A stretch of 64,000 bases of DNA from Bdellovibrio sp. NC01 (lineage in GTDB: Bacteria > Bdellovibrionota > Bdellovibrionia > Bdellovibrionales > Bdellovibrionaceae), in assembly GCF_006874625.1 (NCBI RefSeq), contig NZ_CP030034.1, positions 1,736,001 to 1,800,000 on the forward strand, written 5' to 3'. The translations under genes were made by a program, and so were the position numbers. Under the pieces are notes generated by a model, which was given only the letters and a program-made list of their open reading frames with translations, was not told where the DNA came from and searched no databases. Below are positions 51,454 through 60,729 of the stretch, in pieces. Numbering within the stretch: the stretch's first letter is position 1; every line of letters starts with the position of its first letter.

Positions 51454-52431
51454 TTAATAACAAATCACGACAAGACCAACTGCGCCTGAACCCGCAGTTG
51501 CGGCTGTGCTTCCGCCAGGCAAAGAACCCGCGCCGCCGCCGCCACCTCCGTAGCTGCCAGCAGTACCACCATTTTTACCTTCATAGCCACCACCACCGCC
51601 GCCACCAGATCCTAGAGTAGGGGACGTGGAAATATCTGATGCTATCGCAGGAGTTGAAGGAGGAGTACCCAAAGCTTGAGAACCCGTGGCTCCAACGCCA
51701 CCGAATCCGCCGCCGCCGTTACCACCATTGCCACCTTTAGCGCCATTTGCAGGGGCGACTGCAGAGACTCCGGCGCCTTTAGGTCCCGCAGCACCACCAC
51801 CGCCTCCGCCACCACCAGAGCCTGATGCCGTGACACCGATTGAACCGTTACCACCAGAGTACACAAGAACATTGCCCGATGAAGTTGCCGGAGTAGGAGT
51901 CCCACCAACACCCACCGTGCCGACACTACTTGCTGAAGTGCCACCGCCGCCACCACCACCAGCGATGTAAGTTGTGCCGCCAATAGTAATGGAAGTCGCT
52001 CCTCCTGCGGTTCCCGCAATACCTGTATCTTTTGAAGAAGCTCCAGCGCCACCAGCGCCGACTGTGTAAGAAAGAACTTGATTCGCAGTTAATGTCGCGT
52101 TGGTGATTTTCACCATCGCGCCGCCACCACCGCCACTGCCACCGTATTTACCAAAATTGGTGTCAGTTGTTGAACCCCCACCACCGGCGCCGATAAGTAA
52201 AATCCAATTTTTAGAATTATTCGCGGCGGTCCACGTATTCGGAACTGTAAATGTGCCAGAGCCCGCGGTGTTATAATAAGTCTGCACCGTTGTGCACACG
52301 GCAGCGCTTTGATTATTGCTCATCATAGCAAACGGGATTAGTTGAGCATGGGAAGCTGTTGATGCGAGAAGAGTGAAAGAAAATACTCCAAGACATAAAC
52401 GTTTGCGAAGGGATGAGTTTTTAAAAATCAC
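51454..52431 (-). CDS. Secreted glycine-rich protein
   Basis: 325 residues from GTG 52431 with GGAGG upstream. Signal peptide about 1-30 (ASHAQ). After TVQTYYNTAGSGTFTVPNTW, which is the entry sequence of the glycine-rich domain found in phage tail tips and bacterial surface proteins, the protein is a near-continuous Gly-rich sandwich (GGGGG runs) to the end. Probably extracellular and adhesive. It lies 12 nt downstream of the second fibre gene on the same strand, so it is co-transcribed and likely part of the same surface structure. Confidence 0.75.
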   Translation of the reverse strand: MIFKNSSLRKRLCLGVFSFTLLASTASHAQLIPFAMMSNNQSAAVCTTVQTYYNTAGSGTFTVPNTWTAANNSKNWILLIGAGGGGSTTDTNFGKYGGSGGGGGAMVKITNATLTANQVLSYTVGAGGAGASSKDTGIAGTAGGATSITIGGTTYIAGGGGGGGTSASSVGTVGVGGTPTPATSSGNVLVYSGGNGSIGVTASGSGGGGGGGGAAGPKGAGVSAVAPANGAKGGNGGNGGGGFGGVGATGSQALGTPPSTPAIASDISTSPTLGSGGGGGGGYEGKNGGTAGSYGGGGGGAGSLPGGSTAATAGSGAVGLVVICY

Positions 52432-52443
52432 GCACCCTCCGAG

Positions 52444-55400
52444 TTAGTAGCCGTCAATTGATGCAAGGTAAACGTAGTTGCCCATCACAATGAAAGTGAA
52501 CAGGGCGTGTTTGCCTGCCGTCTGTACAAGACTGACGGATCCAGTTTTTAAAGTAAGGGCTGTCGATCCTGCATCACTGAATGTGCTGAAGGCGCAAGTG
52601 CCACCATTGGTACCTTGAACGGCGAGTGTGTAAGTCGCACCACTTTTCATGTTGTTCAGGGTGATCGAACCGCAATCAGTTGTTGTGTACTGCAAGTTCC
52701 CAGTCGAAAAATCGATAACTGTGCCTGAACCGTTGGATACCGCAGTGGATTTGATTGTTCCATTGACGTCGAGTGTGGCTGTAGCAGTGCCTAACCCGAT
52801 GCCAACCATGCCCCCGGTCGGATTCAGCATGATCGAGCCGTGACCGCTATTGTTTAAACCACCGTAGATCGAAACAGTTCCAGGATTGCCCGAGCCAGTG
52901 CCGCCATTGTTACTTTGGCCGGCCATTAAGGTGATGCTGCCACCATTTCCGTTATTTACGCCATAGCCCGCCGTAAGGGAAATATCTCCACCATTGTATG
53001 TTGTCGTGGTTTGTGAGTTCGCATTTCCCGACATTAGTGAGATGGGACTGCCTGAGCCTTCATAGGAAGAGCCAGCGTTCAAACTGATGCTGCCAGCTGA
53101 ACCCGTGGAAGCAATAGTGGAGAAGACCATGTTTTTACCAGTCGGACCAGTGAAGCCGTTCCCAGAGACGTAACTTGGATACCAAGTCGAACCTCTCCAA
53201 GTGAATTTGTAGTAACTGCCATTGCGAGGGATGTTGTAAGTCGCTAATCCTGCATCGAATAATATGCCGTCAGGAGTGTTCGCCGTAAGAGCTCTAGTGC
53301 TAGAGTTGTCTGCTACAATGACCCACCAACCCACTGGCAAACCAGAAGTTGCAGGCAAAGTCACCGTAGAGTTCGCACTCGGTGTGAAATTCAAAGTTTG
53401 ATAACCATCCGCCGCCGTCAGAGTTTTTGAAGCCGTGAAAACTGTCGAGTTGTATTTGTCTTTGAAGGGAATCCACGCGGAACCGTCGTTATATTCAAGC
53501 GTCGTCAAATCCGAGTTGTAACGAACGACACCCGCGTTCGCAGTTGGTTGTTGCGCGGTCGTACCTGCAGGCAAACGAAGACCATCGGATCTTGCAGCAA
53601 GGTCGAGAGTATATCCCGGTGCTGTTGTTCCAATCCCCATGTTTCCAGAAGAGTTGATCACCATACGATAAGTCACGGCATTTTTATCGAAGACACCGAA
53701 GGTGCCAGCGCCCGGGCCATTCGCAGAACCCGTCGAAATTAATAGATACTCGCGGCCGCCAGTGTCTGTACTTTTCAAAGAAAGTTCAGGGCCTGCAACG
53801 CCAGAGGATTCAATTTTAATTCCGTCATCACCCGTACTTGCATTTGAGATATGAAGTTTATAATCAGGAGCCGCCGTACCGATACCGATGTTACCACCAG
53901 AAGCAATCGTCATGCGAGATGTGTTGTTCGTAACAAATGAAAGAGATTTGTTATCAGTCGTACCCAACACAGCATTCGCTCCGAAAGCGTTACCACCATT
54001 CGAGAAAATGCCTGCTGAAGTTAACGAATAACAGCCAGCGATGCCTGAAGCATCAAAGCCAATCGTTTGACCAATTGTGCAATTAAACGAAGTGAAACCT
54101 GTGCCAGTTCCATTCGTCATCAAGATAGAATTTGCATTCAAGCTTGTTGAACCCGTACCACCTTTATTGACCGGAACGGCAGAAGGGAAGTTTGCTGGAT
54201 CAGCAGAGATTGTGCCGGAAGAAACCGCGATACCAGAGCCGACTTGAACTACGCCCGATGTAGACGTTGTTGCTGCATTCACAGAGATCGCCGGAGTCGT
54301 TGAACCATTCGTCACAACAATGGGCGCCGTGCCACTGACAGTGGAAACAGTTCCTGTCGACGGGGAGATCCATTTTAGACCCGACGCTTGTGAAGAGTCC
54401 GCAGCTAAGATTTGACCGTCAGAACCTGCATTAAAACGAATATTGTTAGAACCATCGAAGGTTATCAAATCACCCTTCGTGGTAAGCGGTGATAAAGCAT
54501 TAAACGCCGGAGCTTTCGTTGTTTGTCCCGTACCACCATTTGCGATTGGCAGAGTGCCCGTAATGTCTGAAGCTAAACTCACAGCAGAACCATTTGCCGC
54601 AGAAGTGAGGCGACCTTGAGCATCCACTGTGATATTCGCACGAGTGTAAGAGCCTGCTGTCACAGCCGTGTTTGCAAGATTCACAGTCACCGAACCCGAA
54701 GTGCCACCACCAGATAAACCAGTACCCGCAGTCACGCCTGTGATCGAACCGCCGCCACCCGCTGACGGAGTTGCCGGAGCCCAGTTCGTGCCATCGTAAG
54801 TTAAAACTTGTCCCGAAGTTGGAGCCGTCGTCGCTACATTCACGCCGCGAATTTTTGCAACAGTAGGGCTTGGCAATGTACCACTCAAGTCACCACCCGC
54901 TGTGGCGCCACTTTGTAGTGCGCCCACGATACGCGAATCATTACCAGCAGCCACCGTATTTGCAGCTGTGCCCACATTCACAGTCAAAGCCGGAGTTGAA
55001 GTTCCCGTCGCAACAGTCAAATACGAATTCGATGAAGTCACCGCAGTCACTGTGCCTGAACTTGGAATCGGCGAACACACCATGTTCGTGCCATTGAAAG
55101 TCAGGAAGTTATTTGCAGGACAAGTCGCAACCGGCATGATCGCTTTCAACAAGAAATCTGTTGAAGAATAGTTACCTAATTTTTCAGCGGAACGTGCGAT
55201 CGCCGCATAAGGAACCGAGCGCACAGTTAAGTCCGGCGACAAAGTTTTCCAACCTGTGCCATCAAAGAACATCACACGCAGTTTTCGTGTATCGCCGGAA
55301 GCCGCGGCATATGTTGAACCGCCAGAGCACGTATAAGTTTTTGTATTATCGAAAACATCAAGAATTGTCAGCGAGCCATCGGAAGGATAAGTGACGGAGC

Positions 55401-55665
55401 CGCTACCGATCGGTACGTCAAAAACACCTTTAGAGTTCGTCATGTCATAACCACTGATTTGTTCTTGATAGATGATGCAAGTGCCAGCAGCATTTGTGAC
55501 TTTAAAGATGAAGCTTACGTTATTGTATTCAAGAGGAGTATTATCAGAAGCTTCGATTTTGCCTTGATAACTTAACGACGCAGGTGACGCAAAAGTGCCC
55601 AAAGGAAAAAGCACCGCAAAAAAAACCATGAGACTGCGAAGGTACGAGCGAGTTTGCATCATCAT
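52444..55665 (-). CDS. Giant secreted tail-fibre-like protein (MAT-like), no S74 chaperone
   Basis: 1073 residues. Signal peptide (about 1-25) and an N-terminal module (about 28-205) matching the 1344-residue fibre: SLSYQGKI, GVFDVPIGSG, RKLRVMFFDGTGW, VRSVPYAAI, SAEKLGNYSS. The shaft is built of repeated GTVSxVS, NGGTGQTT and IGIGTxAP phrases of phage fibre type. The C-terminal part replaces the chaperone with a glycine-rich region (GSISLNAGSSYEGSG and similar, about 870-960) and a small beta-domain with three Cys that probably forms the tip. Three consecutive ATG codons start the gene, with no Shine-Dalgarno. Confidence 0.83.
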   Translation of the reverse strand: MMMQTRSYLRSLMVFFAVLFPLGTFASPASLSYQGKIEASDNTPLEYNNVSFIFKVTNAAGTCIIYQEQISGYDMTNSKGVFDVPIGSGSVTYPSDGSLTILDVFDNTKTYTCSGGSTYAAASGDTRKLRVMFFDGTGWKTLSPDLTVRSVPYAAIARSAEKLGNYSSTDFLLKAIMPVATCPANNFLTFNGTNMVCSPIPSSGTVTAVTSSNSYLTVATGTSTPALTVNVGTAANTVAAGNDSRIVGALQSGATAGGDLSGTLPSPTVAKIRGVNVATTAPTSGQVLTYDGTNWAPATPSAGGGGSITGVTAGTGLSGGGTSGSVTVNLANTAVTAGSYTRANITVDAQGRLTSAANGSAVSLASDITGTLPIANGGTGQTTKAPAFNALSPLTTKGDLITFDGSNNIRFNAGSDGQILAADSSQASGLKWISPSTGTVSTVSGTAPIVVTNGSTTPAISVNAATTSTSGVVQVGSGIAVSSGTISADPANFPSAVPVNKGGTGSTSLNANSILMTNGTGTGFTSFNCTIGQTIGFDASGIAGCYSLTSAGIFSNGGNAFGANAVLGTTDNKSLSFVTNNTSRMTIASGGNIGIGTAAPDYKLHISNASTGDDGIKIESSGVAGPELSLKSTDTGGREYLLISTGSANGPGAGTFGVFDKNAVTYRMVINSSGNMGIGTTAPGYTLDLAARSDGLRLPAGTTAQQPTANAGVVRYNSDLTTLEYNDGSAWIPFKDKYNSTVFTASKTLTAADGYQTLNFTPSANSTVTLPATSGLPVGWWVIVADNSSTRALTANTPDGILFDAGLATYNIPRNGSYYKFTWRGSTWYPSYVSGNGFTGPTGKNMVFSTIASTGSAGSISLNAGSSYEGSGSPISLMSGNANSQTTTTYNGGDISLTAGYGVNNGNGGSITLMAGQSNNGGTGSGNPGTVSIYGGLNNSGHGSIMLNPTGGMVGIGLGTATATLDVNGTIKSTAVSNGSGTVIDFSTGNLQYTTTDCGSITLNNMKSGATYTLAVQGTNGGTCAFSTFSDAGSTALTLKTGSVSLVQTAGKHALFTFIVMGNYVYLASIDGY

Positions 55666-55672
55666 GATATAT

Positions 55673-55700
55673 TGATCGGTCTTTCACAAAAGTAACTGAA
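55673..55700 (-). promoter_or_regulatory. Sigma-28-like promoter of the 1073-residue fibre gene
   Basis: Minus-strand -10-like ACCGATCA (55673-55680), 12 nt, then -35-like TTCAGTTA (55693-55700). The -10 box ends 7 nt before the first ATG, the same distance as in the other fibre gene. Confidence 0.45.
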
Positions 55701-55814
55701 GGAAGACTCTTAATCGGTGATTAATTTTCCTTCCTGAGAACACAAGTTTATGCAAGCAGTGCTCGCATTAGAACAAAAACTCGCAACAATCGGAGATCGT
55801 TAGGAGTGCATACT

Positions 55815-56864
55815 TTATGTATGCAACTTTTCAAGAGTCCACTGCGCAAGTTCACCCAGACGTTCGTGACTTGCAAGTTCCGCAACCTCTTCACGAAGGA
55901 CAGATAATTTTCTATTCGCGATAACGATCAAAGCATTGCGCTTTAATCCAAAAGATCCCGCGCGCGCCAGGGGAGTTCCAAAAAAATCTTTTTCTAATTT
56001 CTTTCCAGAAGAAATCAGAATGTAGCGCAAATCAGAAGTCAGAATTTCTTCGTCGTCAGTATTTAAAGCCTGCACCTGTTCAACGGACAATTGGCCTTTA
56101 AAAACTTTCTGATTCCACGGGCAAACTGTCTGGCATAAATCGCAACCAAAAAACCAATCACCAATTTTTTCACGCAGCTCTACCGGTGGCAACGCTCGCG
56201 ATTCAATTGTCAGATAAGAAATGCATTTACGTGCATCCATTTTTTTTGGTTCAAGCAAAGCGCCTGTGGGACAAATATCAATACAGCGAGTGCAGGTGCC
56301 ACAGAAGTCAGGCAGTGGTGCAACTTCGTGATCCACTTTTAAGGACGTGTAGATTTCACCAATAAAAAACAAGCTGCCTTTTTTGGGATGAATGATGCAC
56401 GTGTTTTTTCCAACCCAGCCAAGGCCCGCACGTTTTGCAAGATCGCGTTCCAAAATCGGGCTGCTGTCTGTGAAAGATAAAAACTCTTCGTCGGGGAATT
56501 GTTCTTTCAGTTTTGCACACAGTTTGTTCATGCGCTCGCGGAACCAGTAGTGATAGTCGTAGCCTTTGGCGTACATACTAATGCGCGCATTCTTGACCGG
56601 AAAATCAGGCTTTTGTTCGGGATGAGGAAAATAGGGAATCGCAAACACCAAAGCCGATTGAGCACGCGGCCACTTCACCTGGGGCGTGTGTTTGATCGGG
56701 GCGTGTTCCGCAAGGTACTTCATGTCTCCATGCAGACCCTGATCTAACCACTCTTGATAGAATTCAAAACTCAAGGGTTTTGACAAAGGACTGTAGCCGA
56801 AATGGGAAAATCCCAGCTCCGTCAGTTCTTTTTCTATGAAGGTTGTCATCTCCTGAGGCGTCAC
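55815..56864 (-). CDS. queG: Epoxyqueuosine reductase
   Basis: 349 residues, cobalamin- and Fe-S-dependent enzyme making the last step of tRNA queuosine. Two 4Fe-4S motifs: CGTCTRCIDICPTGAL and FFGCDLCQTVCPWNQK. The catalytic Asp is in SFTDSSPILERDLAKRAGLGWVGKNT, the family signature. A HEAT-like C-terminal helical part follows. Start GTG at 56864; an ATG at 56849 is possible. Back-to-back with the CCA-adding enzyme, another tRNA-modifying gene. Confidence 0.93.
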   Translation of the reverse strand: MTPQEMTTFIEKELTELGFSHFGYSPLSKPLSFEFYQEWLDQGLHGDMKYLAEHAPIKHTPQVKWPRAQSALVFAIPYFPHPEQKPDFPVKNARISMYAKGYDYHYWFRERMNKLCAKLKEQFPDEEFLSFTDSSPILERDLAKRAGLGWVGKNTCIIHPKKGSLFFIGEIYTSLKVDHEVAPLPDFCGTCTRCIDICPTGALLEPKKMDARKCISYLTIESRALPPVELREKIGDWFFGCDLCQTVCPWNQKVFKGQLSVEQVQALNTDDEEILTSDLRYILISSGKKLEKDFFGTPLARAGSFGLKRNALIVIANRKLSVLREEVAELASHERLGELAQWTLEKLHT

Positions 56865-56924
56865 AAGATCAACTTTTTCCTTTCGAGCTTTCTTTCGGGA
56901 AGTTCTTTCCCTAAACTAAATGTG

Positions 56925-58199
56925 ATGAGCCAAGTACGAACTCTTCTTCATTCACATCCTCATTGGGCCGCGGTGCAGTCAATCTATCACAAGTTGAGTG
57001 CGCAAGGCTACAAGGCCTTTTTGGCTGGCGGCTGCGTCCGTGACGCTTTATTGGGTCTAGAGGCCAATGATTTGGATATCGCAACCAGCGCAACCCCGGA
57101 TCAAATTGAGCAGCTTTTTGATAAGACCGTGAATGTCGGTAAAAGCTTCGGGGTTATGCGGGTGATCGTCGATGGGGCTGATGTTGAAGTCGCAACCTTC
57201 CGTACCGACATGGAATATAAAGACGGGCGCAGACCTGAAGGGGTGATTTTTTCTTCTCCGGAAGAGGACGCGCAACGCCGCGATTTCACCATCAATGCGT
57301 TGTTTTTTGATTTAGCGACAGAGCAAGTTCTTGATTTCGTACAAGGGCAAGAAGATTTAAAAAAACAAATCATCCGCACAGTCGGTGAAGCGAAATTCCG
57401 TTTTGAAGAAGATCAGTTGCGTTTACTTAGAGCGGCACGTTTTTCGGCCCAGCTTGATTTCAAGATTGAAGATAAAACGTTTCAGGCGATGACGACAATG
57501 GCTACGGCCGTCACTTCCGTCAGTGGCGAGCGCATCCGTGATGAAATGGCGAAGCTCTTTAAATCAAAAAATCCAGAACGGGGTTTAAAAGTGATGAACG
57601 AGTGCGGCTTGATGGCCGTGCTATTTCCATTTCACGTGAAAGAACATCAGTGGCCACGCAGTCTGTATCAGGCCGGGGAGCTTGATACGTGGAAAGCCTT
57701 CACTTTGTTTTTAGCGAAAGCGCCAGCGGCAGATTTGACTGCGGCCCTAGATCTTTTAAAACTTTCAACCAAAGAACGTCGCGCCATTGAGGAATGCCTT
57801 GCTCTGTGGAGTAAGCCCAATGAATTCTTCAAGGAACGTCTTGGGTTTAAACTTCAAGCGCTTTCTAAGGCGGGAGTCCTGTGGGCCCTGCAGGCGGCAA
57901 AAGCTTTTGCGGAATCTAAGGTCAGCCTTCTGTCTTCGGATTTGCTGAGTATTTCGGTGGTCTTGTCGATGACGGCCCACCATTTCGTCGCAATTAACGA
58001 GTTATTCTCTCTTCGTGATTCTTTTGGCGAAAATTTGCCAAAAGCCTTCTTGAATGGTGAGGACCTTAAAGGAAAACTTCAAGGCGAAGCGATTGGTCGC
58101 TGTTTGCAAGAAGCTTATAATTTACAACTTGAACGACAACTTACAAGTCGGGATGAGGCCTTAAAGTGGCTTCAGTCTTATCAGCACAAAGGTTCTTAA
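56925..58199 (+). CDS. CCA tRNA nucleotidyltransferase / poly(A) polymerase-family protein
   Basis: 424 residues from ATG 56925, where similarity begins; upstream codons to 56802 overlap queG and look non-coding. Class-II nucleotidyltransferase: LAGGCVRDALLG, then NDLDIATSATPDQ with two catalytic Asp, RRDFTINALFFD, and RLLRAARFSAQLDF (tRNA-binding neck). Adds CCA to tRNA 3' ends or poly(A); the CCA-adding role is more likely for an essential gene of this length, though the local tRNA already encodes CCA. Stop is immediately followed by the RDD gene ATG. Confidence 0.88.
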   Translation: MSQVRTLLHSHPHWAAVQSIYHKLSAQGYKAFLAGGCVRDALLGLEANDLDIATSATPDQIEQLFDKTVNVGKSFGVMRVIVDGADVEVATFRTDMEYKDGRRPEGVIFSSPEEDAQRRDFTINALFFDLATEQVLDFVQGQEDLKKQIIRTVGEAKFRFEEDQLRLLRAARFSAQLDFKIEDKTFQAMTTMATAVTSVSGERIRDEMAKLFKSKNPERGLKVMNECGLMAVLFPFHVKEHQWPRSLYQAGELDTWKAFTLFLAKAPAADLTAALDLLKLSTKERRAIEECLALWSKPNEFFKERLGFKLQALSKAGVLWALQAAKAFAESKVSLLSSDLLSISVVLSMTAHHFVAINELFSLRDSFGENLPKAFLNGEDLKGKLQGEAIGRCLQEAYNLQLERQLTSRDEALKWLQSYQHKGS

Positions 58200-58820
58200 A
58201 TGGGCGATATTTTTATTCCCAGCACATGGCGACGTCTGTTTGCATTTATTATTGATCAGTTTTTTATTTTCTTCTTTTATCTGCCATTTGCAGGAACGTT
58301 CGCACGCATCTTTTTTACGGACGAAGACGTTTATATTTCATTGATTCAGCTTTTCGTTATTTTCATGGTGCCGGCGATTTATGAATTTGTGTTCTTAATG
58401 ATCTTGCAGGCAACACCGGGAAAATGGTTATTAGGATTGAAAGTTGTGCCGGCCCACAATGCCGATGCAGAACTGCATGCCTTTCAGTGTGCGCTTCGCC
58501 CTTTGGTCAGTCGTTTAAGTTTCTTTTTTGCATGGGCCATTTACGCTTTAGCGTTCTTCCGCTACGACCGCACACATTTGGCAGACTGGGTGGCAGAAAC
58601 CCGTGTGATTCAGTTTAAGCCCCGCAGTGCGCGTCCTAAGATCCGCTGGATTATTGGAAGTATCTTGTTCGTCGCGTATTTGTTCGAAGGTTTGAATTAT
58701 TCTATGGCCGTTCTTCAGCAAATTGATTGGAAAGAAAAGAAGGTCGAGTTGCGCTCGGTCCTACAAAGTACCGAAATGATGGACATCGATTTTGGGGATG
58801 GAGCCGGGGACGAGGACTAA
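58200..58820 (+). CDS. RDD-family membrane protein
   Basis: 206 residues with about four membrane helices. The N-terminal FIPSTWRRLFAFIIDQFFIF has the RxxAxxxD motif (here RLFAFIID) that names the RDD family, and PGKWLLGLKVVP follows helix 2-3. RDD proteins have been linked to Na+ or Li+ export and stress, but function is uncertain. No gap from the CCA enzyme stop codon, so it is co-translated. Its end overlaps the convergent HD-GYP-like gene by 4 nt. Confidence 0.8.
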   Translation: MGDIFIPSTWRRLFAFIIDQFFIFFFYLPFAGTFARIFFTDEDVYISLIQLFVIFMVPAIYEFVFLMILQATPGKWLLGLKVVPAHNADAELHAFQCALRPLVSRLSFFFAWAIYALAFFRYDRTHLADWVAETRVIQFKPRSARPKIRWIIGSILFVAYLFEGLNYSMAVLQQIDWKEKKVELRSVLQSTEMMDIDFGDGAGDED

Positions 58821-60208
58821 GCCGCTGCCGGCTTAAACTTCTTAGAAAGCTTCGTCGTCATTAAAAGATCAACTTCGCCATTGCCGACAAGGGCATTGTC
58901 TTTCATCTTTTCAAGAGCTGCGGCTGGAGACATCGCGGCAATACCTTCGCGCAACGCCGTCAATTCATGAAAGTTAAAAGCGACCTGCATCAGTTTGCCA
59001 AAATCAGAAATATCATCAGCAGGCAGGGCTTTCGGAAAGCCTGTGCCTTTTAAGTTTTCACGATGTTGAAGGATGCCGTCAGAGACTTCTTGGCTGATAG
59101 GCACTTTCTTGCCTTTCACCATATTCACTGAACGCTCTGGATAGCGTTGGAATTCTTTTTTCTCGTCAGGTGACATGTCCTTCATTTCTTTAACCGCAAT
59201 CTTAGCAGATACTTGCGCTAAGCCGATATTGTGCAAAAGACCAGCGATACCCGCTGCTTCACGTTTTTCAGCAGGCCATTCTAAAAGCTGTGCAAAGTAA
59301 GCGGCGTAAGCAGCCACACAGATACAGTCGTGATAGTACGAACGTGTATTGCCGGCGTAGCGATAAATTTCGTCATAGATCTCGGGTGCGCTTAAGTCTT
59401 TGTTCAACTCAAGATCGACAAGGATCGACTTACATTTATCAAGGATCAGTTTTCCTTCAGAATAATCCGTCGTTGCGCCATTTAAAAACTGACCCATGAA
59501 ATCATAGATCGTTTTCATCGAACGATGGAATTTTTCTGTCATGGAAATCGGGAAGGGAATATTGCGTAAGCTCATCACCGTGCGCGCGTACTCAAAAAAC
59601 TCTTTGGTTTGAGTCTTTTTAACGTACATTTGCTGGCGAAGATTTTTAAACTTTTCCACCTGGCGTTGGTCAATCACGTCACCCGCACGGCGAAGTACGA
59701 TGGATTTGTGATTGGCAGGAAGATGTACGAACACATCAAAATTGATGTTAATGCCAGCTTCAATGTCGCGCAAATCAACAGGCATCAAGGCCGTGATAGG
59801 GATCGCATCGCCTTCCATATCAATCGGTGCCAGTTGTAAAACCATGTCAGAGATAAATTCGCGGTCGAAGTTGATATGCATCACTTCATTGGCGCCATTT
59901 TTCTTTACGATATTAAAATCCAAAGCCGCTTCAGCTGACGAATGTAAAACGATCAGCGGGCAGTCTGGATAATTCATCTTGGTGCTTTGCACCCATTCGT
60001 TGGTTTTTTGCGTGCCGTCTTGTCCATCAATTAAGGCGAGGATGGGATTGAAACCTTCAATAGAGTTATCAAGAATTTCGTCGACGGAAGAGAAGAACTG
60101 AAGTTTGTACGGATAAAACCCACTTAGGATAGACTGGATTGTTTCAAGGAAGTCCTTGCGAGGACTTCCAATGATGACATCAACAGTCTTACCTGAAGTG
60201 GATGACAT
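58817..60208 (-). CDS. Degenerate receiver plus HD-GYP-like protein
   Basis: 463 residues. N-terminal domain (about 1-125) has the layout of a receiver but without the acidic pair (IIGSPRKD) and with a doubtful phospho-site in LALIDGQDG. A PilZ-like or linker region follows (about 140-220, with VFVHLPANHKSIVLRR). The C-terminal HD-GYP-like domain (about 290-455) reads GLLHNIGLA where HD is expected, RYPERS, QHRENLKGTGFP (HHE and GYP changed), so it is catalytically doubtful. It is third in the operon cheY-cheX-this gene; the start overlaps the cheX stop (TAATG). Confidence 0.78.
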   Translation of the reverse strand: MSSTSGKTVDVIIGSPRKDFLETIQSILSGFYPYKLQFFSSVDEILDNSIEGFNPILALIDGQDGTQKTNEWVQSTKMNYPDCPLIVLHSSAEAALDFNIVKKNGANEVMHINFDREFISDMVLQLAPIDMEGDAIPITALMPVDLRDIEAGININFDVFVHLPANHKSIVLRRAGDVIDQRQVEKFKNLRQQMYVKKTQTKEFFEYARTVMSLRNIPFPISMTEKFHRSMKTIYDFMGQFLNGATTDYSEGKLILDKCKSILVDLELNKDLSAPEIYDEIYRYAGNTRSYYHDCICVAAYAAYFAQLLEWPAEKREAAGIAGLLHNIGLAQVSAKIAVKEMKDMSPDEKKEFQRYPERSVNMVKGKKVPISQEVSDGILQHRENLKGTGFPKALPADDISDFGKLMQVAFNFHELTALREGIAAMSPAAALEKMKDNALVGNGEVDLLMTTKLSKKFKPAAA

Positions 60209-60708
60209 TATTGCACCGTGATCTCCACGTAGAAAGTGGAGTTGTTGGGCAAATTGAAAGGAATTACGAGTGTGGCCCCTTTGTCAGCGTGTGAGATTTT
60301 GAACTCACCAGCGATGACCGTTGGGATTGCCATTTCAAAGTTGTAGCCTAGTTGATTTAACGTTGTCTTTGCAGAGCCGTAAATCATGTTAGTCATTTCG
60401 CCGACAGCGTCAGATACTTCGCCGTTAAGCTCTGTATACTTTTCGCCAAGCATGTTTTCCAAGATGTGGAAGATGCTATCTTTGCCGTAAGAAATTAGCA
60501 GTGTGCCTTTTAACGGTGGTGCAACCATACCGACCATACCAGCAATTTCGCCTTTAAGAACGAATTGTGGTTCGATGAATGGTTTACCTGGAGTCGCATC
60601 CGTTTGCGCGATCGTTTTCAAAGTTTTAAGTACTCCGTCTACAAACGCATTGATCAGGCGTTTATCAAACAGAGGATTGAGTGCTTCCACTTTAGGTGCA
60701 GCAGACAT
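60208..60708 (-). CDS. cheX: CheX-type CheY-P phosphatase
   Basis: 166 residues. The CheC/CheX/FliY phosphatase motif is clear: DAVGEMTNMIYG, with E104 and N107 as catalytic residues, and the family's LISYGKDSIFHILENML and GEIAGMVG strands. CheX is a dimer that removes phosphate from CheY-P. Located directly after cheY in an operon, this is presumably its partner. AGGAGA ribosome-binding site upstream. Confidence 0.88.
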   Translation of the reverse strand: MSAAPKVEALNPLFDKRLINAFVDGVLKTLKTIAQTDATPGKPFIEPQFVLKGEIAGMVGMVAPPLKGTLLISYGKDSIFHILENMLGEKYTELNGEVSDAVGEMTNMIYGSAKTTLNQLGYNFEMAIPTVIAGEFKISHADKGATLVIPFNLPNNSTFYVEITVQ

Positions 60709-60729
60709 TTGTTTCTCCTAAGCGCCTGA

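Noticed and set aside
51686-52052. Long open frames antisense and out of frame within the glycine-rich gene
   Set aside because: They arise from GGN-repeat codons; low-complexity Pro or Leu/Val translations with no ribosome-binding site.
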